Assembly (NCBI GenBank): GCA_019634415.1 | Contig: JAHQVJ010000044.1 | Location: 1 to 64,000 of the forward strand | Direction of reading: 5' to 3' | From: Myxococcales bacterium | GTDB taxonomy: Bacteria > Myxococcota_A > UBA796 > GCA-2862545 | Length of the DNA stretch: 64,000 nt | Part shown: one piece after another, positions 24,711-33,721 of the stretch | Layout of the letters: each line of letters begins with the position of its first letter | How positions within the stretch are numbered: position 1 is the first letter of the stretch | Program-made: the position numbers and the translations under genes | The notes under the pieces: generated by a model | The model's input: the letters and a program-made list of their open reading frames with translations, nothing else | Told to the model about the DNA's origin: nothing | The model's database searches: none

Positions 24711-26162
24711 ATGGCGAGTCGCCGTCCTCCTTCCCGGAGCGAGCGCTACACCGATGAAGACGAGGAAGACGAGCTCGCGACCAGCGAGTCCACCCTCGGC
24801 TCCGTCACTCGTGGTGGCACGCGACGTCGGTGGAGCCCGATCCTCCCCTTCTTCGGGGTGTTGTTCCGTGGGCTCGATGCACCCTTCGGGAAGCCCCAGA
24901 CCGCACCGACCTACCATCCCAGCGTGGGCTACGCCCGAGACGTCTACGTGGCCATCACGATGAACTGGCTCGTGGACGTGCTGGGCTTCACCTACATGTT
25001 CCACAGCTACCTGCACTCCATCCAGCCGTGGTGGCTGCCGTGGGCGCTGGGCCTGCTGTTGGGCATGGTGTTCTCCACCGCCTTCGCCACCTTCGCCATC
25101 AGCTTGGTGCGCAAGCCCATCCAGGATCCGGAGATCAAGCCCGGACCCTTGACGGTGGCTGTGCTGTTCGCGGTGGCTGCCGTAGCCGGCTTCGTGTCGA
25201 GCATCGTCTACGTGGAGCAGCTCGGGGGCTACGACTGGATCGTCTACCGTCTGTCCATCGCCGCGGTGTTGCTGGGTGGCATGGTGTGGCTGTTCTCCAT
25301 GTTCGGCTTCCAAGACGGTTCGATGGTGTACACCCGCGCCTGCGTGATGTTCGGTGTGGGCTACCTCGTCGCCGCGCCCCTGCACGAGACCATGTTCTAC
25401 AAGGAGATCATGGAGGAGTACCAGGAGCAGCAGGTGGCCGAGGTGCACGCGGAGGAAGCCTCGGTGAAGGACGAGCTGGACGGTGCTCGTGCGGGAGTGT
25501 TCGGCAGCTGCATGCGGCGAAAGTCGATGCCTGCGGACGACACCTGTGCCGAGGCCAAGCAGAATGTGGCCAAGGCCGATCTGATGATCTCGGCCATCGA
25601 GTTCGTCAAGGAAGAGGAGCGACTCGGCGAAGACGCCGTCACCAACCGGACCTTCCTCGTGGACAACGCGAAGGACCTCGGGGCCACGGCCGTCGTGGCG
25701 CTGCTCGGCTCGGGCTCCACGGGGCTGCGCGGCCTGGGGCCGCGCTACCGCCAGGCCGTGAAGATGGAGCCCGAGGCACGTACGGGTCTCGAGCTGGCCC
25801 GGGAGGACGAGAGGGCCTGCCTTCGTGCGGTGAGCCAGTGTGAGGTGGAGGCGTCGGAGGACGGCAAGGTCGCGGAGCTCACGGTGCGCATCGCCGAGCT
25901 GCAGGGCAAGGCAGAGCGGGTGCGGGACGGGAGCGATGCGCCTGGCACCATCGATCGCTCCCTGGCGCTCGAGGCCATCACCAAGGGTCACGGCTCCACC
26001 GAGGACGCGCAGGAGCGCTCCACCGTGCTCACGTCGCGGCTCGCGGCGGCCTGGTTCCTCGCCATGGTCATGCCCCTCATCGTGTTGGTCATGAAGGTGA
26101 CGGCCGGCGACAAGCTCGAGCCCTACCTCCGCAAGCGGTGGGCCGGGCGCCACACCGCCTGA
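24711..26162 (+). CDS. Polytopic membrane protein with cytoplasmic or periplasmic helical domain
   Basis: A 483-residue membrane protein. An acidic, disordered N-terminus (ERYTDEDEEDELATSE) precedes about five membrane segments between residues 80 and 230 (including WALGLLLGMVFSTAFATFAI, LTVAVLFAVAAVAGFVSSIV and LSIAAVLLGGMVWLFSMF). A long charged helical region of about 210 residues follows with Cys residues in GSCMRR, DDTCAEAK and RACLRAVSQC, and one last membrane segment (AAAWFLAMVMPLIVLVMKV, about 444-464). The four-plus-one layout with an intervening coiled coil resembles DUF4407-type proteins, but I see no decisive signature. GGAG lies six bases before the ATG. Function unknown. Confidence 0.78.
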   Translation: MASRRPPSRSERYTDEDEEDELATSESTLGSVTRGGTRRRWSPILPFFGVLFRGLDAPFGKPQTAPTYHPSVGYARDVYVAITMNWLVDVLGFTYMFHSYLHSIQPWWLPWALGLLLGMVFSTAFATFAISLVRKPIQDPEIKPGPLTVAVLFAVAAVAGFVSSIVYVEQLGGYDWIVYRLSIAAVLLGGMVWLFSMFGFQDGSMVYTRACVMFGVGYLVAAPLHETMFYKEIMEEYQEQQVAEVHAEEASVKDELDGARAGVFGSCMRRKSMPADDTCAEAKQNVAKADLMISAIEFVKEEERLGEDAVTNRTFLVDNAKDLGATAVVALLGSGSTGLRGLGPRYRQAVKMEPEARTGLELAREDERACLRAVSQCEVEASEDGKVAELTVRIAELQGKAERVRDGSDAPGTIDRSLALEAITKGHGSTEDAQERSTVLTSRLAAAWFLAMVMPLIVLVMKVTAGDKLEPYLRKRWAGRHTA

Positions 26163-26163
26163 C

Positions 26164-27024
26164 ATGGATGTGTTGTGGATCTTCCTCTCCCTGATCGCCT
26201 GGGGCGATCCGGGGGAGGATCTGGGACAGATCAGTGCCTGCGACGGCGGGTCCGGGGAGGCGTGTCGGCTGCTGGCGGAGGCGCTGCTGGCCGAGGGGGC
26301 ATCCGAGCGGCGCGCGCGAGCCATCGATCTGTTCGGGCGTGCCTGTGAGTACGCGGATGCCGAGAGCTGCCTGTACCTGGCTCAGGGCTACCATCGTGGC
26401 GATGGCTTGCCCCTGGACTTCGCGCGCAGCGCCACCTTCCACTCGAAGGCCTGCGAGCTGGGTGAGTCCGATGCCTGCCGTGAGGTGGCGGATCTACACA
26501 CCAGTGGCAGCCTGGGGTCCCCCGATCCCGTGGCCGCTCAAGTGTGGTACCGACTCGGATGTGATCTCGGGGACCCGCCCAGCTGCACGGCAGCCGCCAT
26601 GGGAATGGAGCGTGGCGACTCGGGCGCCGTGGACCCCCAGGCCACGATGTCTCTGCTCACGCGCGCCTGCGAGGGGGGGCACGCCGAGGGCTGTGTGCGC
26701 CTCGCCGCGCGCGTGCGGGACGTGCAGCGGGACCGACGCGCCGCCGTGCAGTGGTTCCATCGGGGATGCGAGCTCGGCAGCGAGGTGGCCTGCCGCGAGT
26801 CCGGCTTGGCTCTGCTGCGGGGGCGCCTGCGCGACACCGAGGCGGCTGCGCGCGCGTTGTCCACGGCGTGCGCCGGAAACGATCCCGTTGCGTGCGAGGC
26901 GTTGGCGCGCCTGCACCGCAAGACGGACCGAGACGTGGCCCATCACGCAGCGCAGCGAGGGTGTGCGATGGGGCACGACCCCAGCTGCCGCCTCGTGAAG
27001 CGCACCGCGCCTCCGTCGGACTGA
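26164..27024 (+). CDS. Sel1-like repeat protein
   Basis: A 286-residue protein with a short hydrophobic N-terminus (MDVLWIFLSLIAWG) that may be a signal peptide. It then has about six Sel1/TPR-like helical repeats, seen in ARAIDLFGRACEYADAESC, ARSATFHSKACELGESDAC, PQATMSLLTRACEGGHAEGC and AAVQWFHRGCELGSEVAC. Each repeat carries a pair of Cys residues, as in Hcp-type secreted Sel1 proteins where they form disulfides, which supports periplasmic location. Such proteins act as protein-binding scaffolds. The ATG lies two bases after the upstream stop, so it is probably co-transcribed with the membrane protein. Confidence 0.82.
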   Translation: MDVLWIFLSLIAWGDPGEDLGQISACDGGSGEACRLLAEALLAEGASERRARAIDLFGRACEYADAESCLYLAQGYHRGDGLPLDFARSATFHSKACELGESDACREVADLHTSGSLGSPDPVAAQVWYRLGCDLGDPPSCTAAAMGMERGDSGAVDPQATMSLLTRACEGGHAEGCVRLAARVRDVQRDRRAAVQWFHRGCELGSEVACRESGLALLRGRLRDTEAAARALSTACAGNDPVACEALARLHRKTDRDVAHHAAQRGCAMGHDPSCRLVKRTAPPSD

Positions 27025-27093
27025 CGCGCCTGTGCGTCACGTGCCGCGTTACATCTTCGCGGCGAAACCCCGTGACCATCGGTCGGAGGTGTC

Positions 27094-28230
27094 ATGGTCC
27101 TGACGGCACTGCTGGTCGGATGCGGATGGTTCGACATGCCCGGGCGAGCCTCGGCGGGCGTCGAGCCGGGGAAGACCCCCACCATCCACACCCGCACCGT
27201 CGTGAGCGAGCCCTACCACATCGACCGCATGTACGCGTCGATGCGGGGGCCCTACGGCTTCGACGACGTGGCGCTGCACACCTCCGATCCCCCCGAGCTG
27301 CTCTGGATCGTCGGGTACCGCACAACCGTGATCGACGGGGGCAGCGACGACGAGCTGTCGCAGGAGTTCATGTGCCACGCGAACCTCGACTTCGAGGCGA
27401 GCGACTACTACGACCGCTTCCCTGGGGCGCCTCCCATCTCGGGGCGCGTCTTCACGCTGTCCCAGGGGCAGCAGGACATCAGCTTCCCAGAGGGCTTCGG
27501 CATCCCCGTCACCAGCGATCTGCCCATCACCTTGGCCACCCAGGTACTCAACCTCACGCAGCCCGAGGCGGACATGCGGGTCCGCCACCGGGTGGACGTC
27601 CGGTTCGTGCGCGACGTGGAGGTCGAGGGCGAGATGGTCCCGCTGTTCCAGGGGGCCGTGGAGGGCTTCAAGGCGCTGGGCGACGCTCGCTTCTATGGGT
27701 TCTCGGGCGAGGAAGTGGACCACGACGAGCTGGGGCCTGGCTGCAGCTTGGGGCAGGCCGCCATCGCTGGAGACTCCGACGAGGACCGGCTCGGGCAACA
27801 GTTCACCGCCCACTGGGTGGTGCCTCCGGGCCGTGAGGTCAATCGCACCAACGTCACCCGGTTCCTCAACCTGCAGTTCGACACCACCATCCACTACATC
27901 GCCGTGCACCTGCATCCCTTCGCCGAGAGCCTGACGCTGCGCGACATCACCGACGACCGCACGGTGTTCGAGGCCAAGGTCACCCCACGGGCCGACAAGG
28001 TGGGCATCGAGCGCATCGAGCACTACTCCAGCGCCGAGGGCCTGAAGATCCATGCCGATCACCAGTACGAGCTGATCTCGGTGTACGACAACACGAGCGA
28101 CAAAGACGTGGACTCGATGGCGGTGATGTACCTGTACATGCGGAACCCGAACTTCCGCCGGCCCGATCTGTCCTCGCTGAAACCTGCGTCGTCGGATGTT
28201 TCCGATGCGCCCAAGTCCCCGTCGATGTGA
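27094..28230 (+). CDS. Lipoprotein of unknown function with His-containing beta domain
   Basis: A 378-residue lipoprotein: MVLTALLVGC with lipobox LVGC, then GWFDMP. The mature protein is beta-rich. The segment TTIHYIAVHLHPFAESLTLR followed by DITDD and, later, YELISVYDNTSDKD recalls the second domain of type II copper monooxygenase folds, where a His-x-His pair binds metal, but the first-domain His cluster was not identified, so an enzymatic claim would be premature. GGAGGTG lies just before the ATG. The stop overlaps the GTG of the next gene (GTGA), coupling it to an outer-membrane-type protein. Confidence 0.75.
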   Translation: MVLTALLVGCGWFDMPGRASAGVEPGKTPTIHTRTVVSEPYHIDRMYASMRGPYGFDDVALHTSDPPELLWIVGYRTTVIDGGSDDELSQEFMCHANLDFEASDYYDRFPGAPPISGRVFTLSQGQQDISFPEGFGIPVTSDLPITLATQVLNLTQPEADMRVRHRVDVRFVRDVEVEGEMVPLFQGAVEGFKALGDARFYGFSGEEVDHDELGPGCSLGQAAIAGDSDEDRLGQQFTAHWVVPPGREVNRTNVTRFLNLQFDTTIHYIAVHLHPFAESLTLRDITDDRTVFEAKVTPRADKVGIERIEHYSSAEGLKIHADHQYELISVYDNTSDKDVDSMAVMYLYMRNPNFRRPDLSSLKPASSDVSDAPKSPSM

Positions 28231-29381
28231 CCATGATGTGGCTCGTGACCTTGGGCGTGGCCGTGGCCGGCGAGCTGCCGGTGGTGTTGCCTCGCGTGGA
28301 TGGGCAGCTGTACCGACCTCCGGTGGACGGCACACAGCTGATGTGGACCAACTCGGCTGGAACGATCAACGAGGGCTGGGACACGAGCCCCCGTGCGGCG
28401 CTGCACTTCACCAACCGGCCGTATCGGATCGGGCGCAACAACCTGGTGGGGGCGGCGGTCCAGACCAACCTGATCGTCGCCACCTCCTACGATCGCGTTC
28501 AGCTCGCGGCCGACATTCCGGTCACGCTGGGCGCGAGGGGTGCGTTGATCAGCGAGGGGTCCATCGGTGCGGCCGATCTGGGCATCGATCTTCGCACCAC
28601 CTTGCTCGATCCCGCGGTCTCTGCCGTGGGAGTCGCCGTGCGTGGGCGGCTGTCGCTGCCCACGGGCACGCTGCCTGGGCTGTCCACCGAGGCCATCGCG
28701 GGCGAGGTGTCTGCGGATGCGGAGGCGCGCCTGACGGAGCGGCTGCTCGTGGCCGTGAACCTGGGCCATCGCATGGCACCCGAGGTGGACGTGCTCGGCA
28801 CGCCCATCGGCAGCCAGCTGCTGTGGCGCGTCGGTGCTGGTGCACGTGTCCTGGAGGGGCTGGGAGTGTCCGTCGACCTGGGCGGCCGTGCGACCTATGC
28901 AGCACTCGGCGATCCCCGTGGCACGCCGGTAGAGGCGCTCGCGGGCATGTGGGCGCGCCTCGGCGCCGGCTGGCGGCTGCATGCAGCGGCGGGGCGGGGG
29001 CTCACGGAGGGGATCGGAGACTCTCGCGGCCGCGGCGTGTTGATGGTGACGTTCGAGCCGCCTCCAGCTCCCGAGGAGGAGCTGCTGGTGGAGCCCTCGG
29101 TGCCGGCACCCGTGCAGCGCCCGACCCCGGACGAGCCAGCTCCCGTGGCGAGGCTGGTGCCCGGACGGATCCTGCTCGACGGCGCCACCCTGAAGGTCGG
29201 CTTCGCGCCCACCGATGACGTGCTCGGCCAAGTGGTGCAGGAGCTCGAGGGCCGCACCTACATCGACGAGATCCGCTTCATGTCCGACCCGGACGGGCGC
29301 ACCCCGGAGCAGATCCGTGTCGCGCTGACGGAAGCGGGCTGGTCGGGCACCGCAGACGTCGTGATCGAGCCTGCGGAGTAG
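28227..29381 (+). CDS. Outer-membrane beta-barrel protein with C-terminal globular domain
   Basis: A 384-residue exported protein with a short signal (MTMMWLVTLGVAVAG). Residues about 45-275 show the alternating pattern of a beta-barrel (LVGAAVQTNLIVATSYDRVQ, LLVAVNLGHRMAPEVDVLG, LWRVGAGARVLEGLGVSVDL). A Pro/Glu-rich linker (PPPAPEEELLVEPSVPAPVQ) leads to a C-terminal domain of about 75 residues placed like the OmpA peptidoglycan-binding domain, but without a convincing OmpA core motif. The start is GTG overlapping the upstream TGA; ATGs at 28233 and 28236 are alternatives. It is convergent with the sigma factor gene, 16 bases apart. Confidence 0.75.
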   Translation: MTMMWLVTLGVAVAGELPVVLPRVDGQLYRPPVDGTQLMWTNSAGTINEGWDTSPRAALHFTNRPYRIGRNNLVGAAVQTNLIVATSYDRVQLAADIPVTLGARGALISEGSIGAADLGIDLRTTLLDPAVSAVGVAVRGRLSLPTGTLPGLSTEAIAGEVSADAEARLTERLLVAVNLGHRMAPEVDVLGTPIGSQLLWRVGAGARVLEGLGVSVDLGGRATYAALGDPRGTPVEALAGMWARLGAGWRLHAAAGRGLTEGIGDSRGRGVLMVTFEPPPAPEEELLVEPSVPAPVQRPTPDEPAPVARLVPGRILLDGATLKVGFAPTDDVLGQVVQELEGRTYIDEIRFMSDPDGRTPEQIRVALTEAGWSGTADVVIEPAE

Positions 29382-29383
29382 GC

Positions 29384-29403
29384 GCCTAGGGAGAGGCCTA
29401 GGC
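29384..29403. terminator. Perfect hairpin between convergent genes, possible bidirectional terminator
   Basis: GCCTAGG and CCTAGGC form a seven-base-pair stem with a GAGAGG loop in the junction between the barrel gene and the sigma factor gene. The right arm contains the sigma gene stop codon. There is no T-run on either side. Confidence 0.4.
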
Positions 29404-30384
29404 CGCCATCTCGCGGATGTGTCCGCGGGAGCGAAGGAGCTGGAGCGCCTGTCGCTCGATCTGCCGCACGCGCTCGCGGGACAGCTTCATGCCGCGCGCG
29501 ATCTCCGACAGAGAGCGCGGGTTGCCGTCTTCCAGGCCGAATCGACGGGCCACCACCCAGCGCTGACGCTCGTCGAGTACGTCCGTCATCGCCTGCGTCA
29601 TGCGGCGCAGCTCCTCCGTGAGGCCCACCGAGGCCTCCGGATCTTCGCTGCCTTCGTCGGTGAGAAGATCCGACACGCTGCGGGACTTCGCCTCGTTGTC
29701 GAGGGGCTCGTCCAGCGAGAGCGCCCGCTTGCGGCTCAACAGGAACTCCGCCCGCTCGGCTTCGATGCCGGCTTGGGCCGCGATGTCGGTGATGGCCCAG
29801 GGGGCCCCAGCCGTCTCGTATTCCTTGATGGCCTTGCGCAGGTTGCGCAGCTGCTCTACCGCCCCGCCCGGGAGCCGCACCATCCGGCCGTGCTGATCGA
29901 TCGCCCGGGTCATCTGCGCGCGGACCCACCATCGAGCGTAGGTGCCGAAGCGGATCTCCCGGTCCGGATCGAACCGCTTGGCGGCCCGCAGCAGCCCGAC
30001 GTAGCCCTCCTGGGTCAGATCGGCTTGATCGAGGTTGGCCGCCTTGAGCTTGCGGGCCTCCCCGTGTGCGATGCGCCGGCCCGACATGGCCAGCTCCCAG
30101 CGTAGGGTCTCGGCTTCGGCCCAGGCTGCGCGCGCGTGACGGGCAACCTTCCCCAGCTGGGGAGAGGTCTTCCGCTGCTGCCACACGAGCTCGATGGCTT
30201 CGCCCAGCCGGTTGACTTGGCCCGCACGTGTGCGCTCCGACCCCTTCCCCTTGCGGTTGAGTAGGTCTTGTACACAGTCCAGATCCGCGATCAGTGCACG
30301 CGCGCGCTTCTCGGCAGCAACGATCCGGCGCGCCAGCGCCTTCTCTTCGTCTGCACTGAGGTGGGTCCACCCGTCAATCAGCAT
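29398..30384 (-). CDS. Sigma-70 family RNA polymerase sigma factor (RpoD/RpoH-type, no region 1.1)
   Basis: A 328-residue sigma factor. After a variable N-terminal half, region 2 is clear: LTQEGYVGLLRAAKRFDPDR then FGTYARWWVRAQMTRAIDQH (regions 2.2-2.4), followed by MVRLPGGAVEQLRNLRKAIK, which is RpoH-like. Region 3 follows and then region 4 with LDERQRWVVARRFGLEDG and the helix-turn-helix SLSEIARGMKLSRERVRQIE. Size and lack of region 1.1 point to an alternative sigma factor of group 2 or 3. The ATG at 30384 is chosen because AGGAGG lies six bases upstream; upstream in-frame codons belong to the promoter region. The regulon is unknown. Confidence 0.9.
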   Translation of the reverse strand: MLIDGWTHLSADEEKALARRIVAAEKRARALIADLDCVQDLLNRKGKGSERTRAGQVNRLGEAIELVWQQRKTSPQLGKVARHARAAWAEAETLRWELAMSGRRIAHGEARKLKAANLDQADLTQEGYVGLLRAAKRFDPDREIRFGTYARWWVRAQMTRAIDQHGRMVRLPGGAVEQLRNLRKAIKEYETAGAPWAITDIAAQAGIEAERAEFLLSRKRALSLDEPLDNEAKSRSVSDLLTDEGSEDPEASVGLTEELRRMTQAMTDVLDERQRWVVARRFGLEDGNPRSLSEIARGMKLSRERVRQIERQALQLLRSRGHIREMAA

Positions 30385-30404
30385 GGGAAACCTCCTGCAT
30401 CTCC

Positions 30405-30433
30405 TTTGTACATGGTGTGTACACAGTATGCAA
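30405..30433 (-). promoter_or_regulatory. Candidate promoter of the sigma factor gene
   Basis: On the minus strand TTGCAT (30433-30428) and TACAAA (30410-30405) are separated by 17 bases, a plausible -35/-10 pair. It would start transcription about 14 bases before the ATG, just ahead of the AGGAGG ribosome binding site. Confidence 0.42.
30407..30423. repeat. Two TGTACA palindromes one helical turn apart, possible operator
   Basis: TGTACA-TGGTG-TGTACA places two self-complementary hexamers 11 bases apart, one in the spacer of the candidate promoter and one over its -10. The longer TGTACACAGT recurs inside the gene at 30269-30278. This arrangement fits a repressor site, but no binding protein is identified. 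Confidence 0.4.
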
Positions 30434-30470
30434 TGGGTTCCCGATCTCAGAGACATCCCATGACCAGGAC

Positions 30471-30499
30471 GACCGTCGGGCCCGTTTGGCCCGACGGTC
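30471..30499 (-). terminator. Strong hairpin after the RND efflux operon
   Basis: GACCGTCGGGCC and GGCCCGACGGTC form a perfect 12-base-pair stem around a five-base loop, 40 bases downstream of the RND gene stop. It is the strongest hairpin noticed in the window. It lacks a U-tract, so it may be a weak terminator or an RNA-stabilising 3-prime structure. Confidence 0.55.
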
Positions 30500-30538
30500 G
30501 GCGAGGACGTCGGTGAGCCTCGGCTCAGCGCCGTCCGG

Positions 30539-33500
30539 TCAGTGGTTCCCTGGGCTGTCGATGCCGGTGGCACGAGCCACCGACGACGTGAGGTCGTCGA
30601 TGATCATGTACAGGGGTGGGATGAGCAGCAGGATCACCACCGTCGCGAAGAGCACGCCGAACCCGAGGCTCAGCGCCATGGGGATCAGGAAGCGCGCCTG
30701 CACGCTCGTCTCCAGGATCATCGGGGCGAGCCCGAAGAACGTGGTCAGCGACGTGAGCAGGATGGGTCGAAGGCGGCGCATGCCTCCCTTGATGGCGGCC
30801 TCCAGCGCGGTGCTTCCCTGGCGTCGGTACCGATTGGTGGCATCGATGAGCACGAGGCTGTCGTTGACCACGACCCCGGCCAGCGCCACGATCCCGAACA
30901 TGCTGATGATCGACAGCCCGTAGCCCATCAGCAGGTGTCCCCCGACAGCACCCACGAAGCCCATGGGGATGGCACACATCACGATGATGGGCTGTACATA
31001 GCTGCGGAAGGGGATGGCCAGCATCGCGTACATCACGATCATCGCGATGGCGAAGTTCAAGCCCAGCGCGGCGAACACCTCTCCCTGCTCCCGCTGCTCA
31101 CCCGCGAAGTCCACCACCAGCCCGGGGAAGTCTCCGCGGAGCTGCGGGAACACGTCTCGCTCCAGCGACTCCAGCACCTCTCGGCTGCTGTTGGCCGAGG
31201 GCGCCAGCTCCGCCTTCACGTTGACGATGCGTCGCCCGTCCTCTCGGTTGATGGTGGTGGGGGCGCGGCCCCGGTTGAACTCGGCCACGTGGGCCAGGGG
31301 AGTCATGCCTCCGGTGGGGGTGCGCACCAACAGCTGCTCGAGGTGGTACTCGCTGTCCCGCTCGGCCTCGGTGAGCCGCACCATCACGCGCACCTCGTTG
31401 CGGCCTCGCTGCTCGCGAAGCGCCTCGGCGCCGAAGTAGGCGCTCCGGATCTGCCGGGCGACGTCGTTGCCGGTCAGCCCGAGGCTGGCGGCGGACGGCA
31501 GCAGGTGGAAGTCGAGCTGCGGCTTGCCTGCGGCAAAGCTGTTCTCGTGGTCGGTGAGGATGGGGTAGGTCTTCAGCGTCTGCATGACCCGGGCGGAGGC
31601 GGCCTCCAACACGGCGGTGTCGGGATGGCTCAGCAACACGTCCACGGCAGCGCCGGCACCTGGACCCACGGAGGCCTGGATGACCAGCGACTCCAGGCCG
31701 GCGATGGGAGGCATGGCCTGGGCCCATCGGTCGCCGAACTCCTTGGAGGTGAAGTCGCGCTCGTTCGTGGGCACGAGCTGCACCTCCACCGTCACCAGGT
31801 GCGCCCCGTCTTCCCGCAGGCCGTTCCGCGCTGGAGGACCGGAGCCCAGCGAGGTGTACATGCCGCGGAACACGGCGTCTCCGCCGCTCTCCTCCACCGC
31901 CGCTCGGGCAGACTGCTCGAGCATGCGCTGCACGTCTGCGGTGCGGTCCACGGGGGTGCCGTAGGGCAGGCGTGCGGATGCGGTGACCACGTCCCCTTCG
32001 AGCTTCGGGAAGAAGCTGAAGGGCACGATGCCGGCACCCACCACACCCACGGTGAAGATGAAGATCGCCAAGCCGCCGGCGACGGCGGCATAGCGGGCCC
32101 TCACGAGGCGTCGCAGCAAGGGCTCGTAGATCTCGTGCTGGAAGCGCACCAGGCCCCGCTCGATGGGCGCACGCACCCGGTCGGTGGCGGCGTTGAGCCA
32201 GCGAAGGGGTGGCGCGAGCCGCATGATCCAGTCGTAGCGGTGCGCGAGGTGGCTGGGGAGCACGAAGAAGCTCTCGATCCAGCTGAACAACAGCACCAGG
32301 ATGACGAGGGTGGGCAGGATCCTGAAGATCTTGCCCATGACACCCGGCACCACCAGCAGGGGCGAGAAGGCCACGATGGTGGTGAGGATCGCGAACGACA
32401 CGGGCATGATCATCTCTTTGGCGCCCTTCACCGCCGCCTCTGCCCGGGACAGGCCCTCCTTCTCGTGATCGTAGATGTTCTCGCCCACCACGATGGCGTC
32501 GTCCACGACCATCCCGAGGGTGACGATGAAGGCGAACAGGCTGACCATGTTCACCGACACGTCTGCGGCCGGCATGAGGGAGAAGGCACCGAGCACCGAG
32601 ATGGGGATGCCCAGCCCCACCCAGAACGCCAGGCGCAGATCGAGGAAGGCGGTGAGCACGAGCAGCACGAGCAGCATGCCCAGACGTGCGTTGCGCGTGA
32701 GCAGGTCGATGCGGTCGCGCAGGATCTCGGAGTCGTCGTCCCACAGCGCCAGGTTCAGGTTCTCCGGCAGCTCGGAGCGGAGCTCTTCGGTGAGGGCCTT
32801 GACGTCGTCCGCCACCCGCTGGGGCGTCTCGTTCCCGATGCGGTAGGCCACCACGCGGACGGCGGGCTTGCCGTCGTAGAAGTTGAACAGGTCGACGTCT
32901 TCGTAGCCATCGGTGATGGTGGCGATGTCGCCGAGGCGCACGTCGGAGCCGTCAGCGGTGCCGCGGAGCACGATGCTCTCGAACTCGTGCCCCTCGAGGC
33001 GACGGTCCGCCACCCGGACGAGCAAGTCACCGCTCTCGGTCTTCAGCGCGCCACCCGGCAGCTCCAGAGAGCTGGCGCGGATCTGGCCTGCGATCTGTTC
33101 GAGGGTGAGCCCGTAGGCCTCCAGATCCACCTGGGAGACCTCGATGGCGACCTCGAGGGGCCGAACGCCCTCCAGATCCACCTGGGTGATGTTGGGGCGG
33201 GCGAGCATCTGCTCGCGCACTCCCTCGGCCACGTCGTGCAGGGTGCGCGGGTCCTGCTCGCCGCTGATGACCAGCGAGACCACCTGCTGGCGGCCACTCA
33301 GCAGCGCTACGTCGGGCTCCTCGGCGTCCTCGGGCAACGTGGAGACCTGGTCCACCGCCGTCTTGACGTCCGCGAGCATCTTCTCCTTGTCGACGCCGAG
33401 CAGCAGCTCGGCTCTGACCTGGCCGAAGCCCTCGGCCGCGGTGGAGGTGACGCGCTTGACGCCATCGAGCCCTCGCAGCTCCTCTTCCACCGCCAGCACG

Positions 33501-33718
33501 ATGGCTTGCTCCACCTCGGAGGGGCTCGCGCCGGGGTAGGGCACCGTCACGCTGACGATGTCCAGATCGAAGCTGGGAAACACCTCCTGCTTGACGCGCA
33601 GCATGCCGAACAGGCCGGCCACGATGATCACGACCATCAGGAGGTTGGCGGCCACCGAGTTGCGGGACATCCATGCGATCGCGCCGGACTGTGGTGGCGC
33701 ATCTGCGTGCTCGCTCAT
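30539..33718 (-). CDS. RND-family efflux transporter, inner-membrane pump
   Basis: A 1059-residue proton-driven pump of the HAE1/AcrB class. It has a first membrane helix after MSRNSVAANLLMVVIIVAGL, the porter signature VTVPYPGASPSEVEQAIVLA, and the membrane helix 4 motif LGMVVDDAIVVGENIYDHEK with the paired Asp residues used in proton relay. Two large periplasmic loops and the duplicated C-terminal half (ALAGVVVNDSLVLIDATNRY) give the expected 12 helices. It works with the membrane fusion and outer-membrane proteins encoded just upstream. The ATG is three bases after the fusion protein stop. Substrates cannot be predicted; the TetR gene at the head of the operon suggests induction by a small molecule. 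Confidence 0.94.
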   Translation of the reverse strand: MSEHADAPPQSGAIAWMSRNSVAANLLMVVIIVAGLFGMLRVKQEVFPSFDLDIVSVTVPYPGASPSEVEQAIVLAVEEELRGLDGVKRVTSTAAEGFGQVRAELLLGVDKEKMLADVKTAVDQVSTLPEDAEEPDVALLSGRQQVVSLVISGEQDPRTLHDVAEGVREQMLARPNITQVDLEGVRPLEVAIEVSQVDLEAYGLTLEQIAGQIRASSLELPGGALKTESGDLLVRVADRRLEGHEFESIVLRGTADGSDVRLGDIATITDGYEDVDLFNFYDGKPAVRVVAYRIGNETPQRVADDVKALTEELRSELPENLNLALWDDDSEILRDRIDLLTRNARLGMLLVLLVLTAFLDLRLAFWVGLGIPISVLGAFSLMPAADVSVNMVSLFAFIVTLGMVVDDAIVVGENIYDHEKEGLSRAEAAVKGAKEMIMPVSFAILTTIVAFSPLLVVPGVMGKIFRILPTLVILVLLFSWIESFFVLPSHLAHRYDWIMRLAPPLRWLNAATDRVRAPIERGLVRFQHEIYEPLLRRLVRARYAAVAGGLAIFIFTVGVVGAGIVPFSFFPKLEGDVVTASARLPYGTPVDRTADVQRMLEQSARAAVEESGGDAVFRGMYTSLGSGPPARNGLREDGAHLVTVEVQLVPTNERDFTSKEFGDRWAQAMPPIAGLESLVIQASVGPGAGAAVDVLLSHPDTAVLEAASARVMQTLKTYPILTDHENSFAAGKPQLDFHLLPSAASLGLTGNDVARQIRSAYFGAEALREQRGRNEVRVMVRLTEAERDSEYHLEQLLVRTPTGGMTPLAHVAEFNRGRAPTTINREDGRRIVNVKAELAPSANSSREVLESLERDVFPQLRGDFPGLVVDFAGEQREQGEVFAALGLNFAIAMIVMYAMLAIPFRSYVQPIIVMCAIPMGFVGAVGGHLLMGYGLSIISMFGIVALAGVVVNDSLVLIDATNRYRRQGSTALEAAIKGGMRRLRPILLTSLTTFFGLAPMILETSVQARFLIPMALSLGFGVLFATVVILLLIPPLYMIIDDLTSSVARATGIDSPGNH

Positions 33719-33721
33719 GGC

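Noticed and set aside
27022..27039. TGACGC-GCCTGT-GCGTCA hairpin at the end of the Sel1-repeat gene as a terminator
   Set aside because: Only six base pairs, no T-run, and such short GC stems are frequent by chance here.
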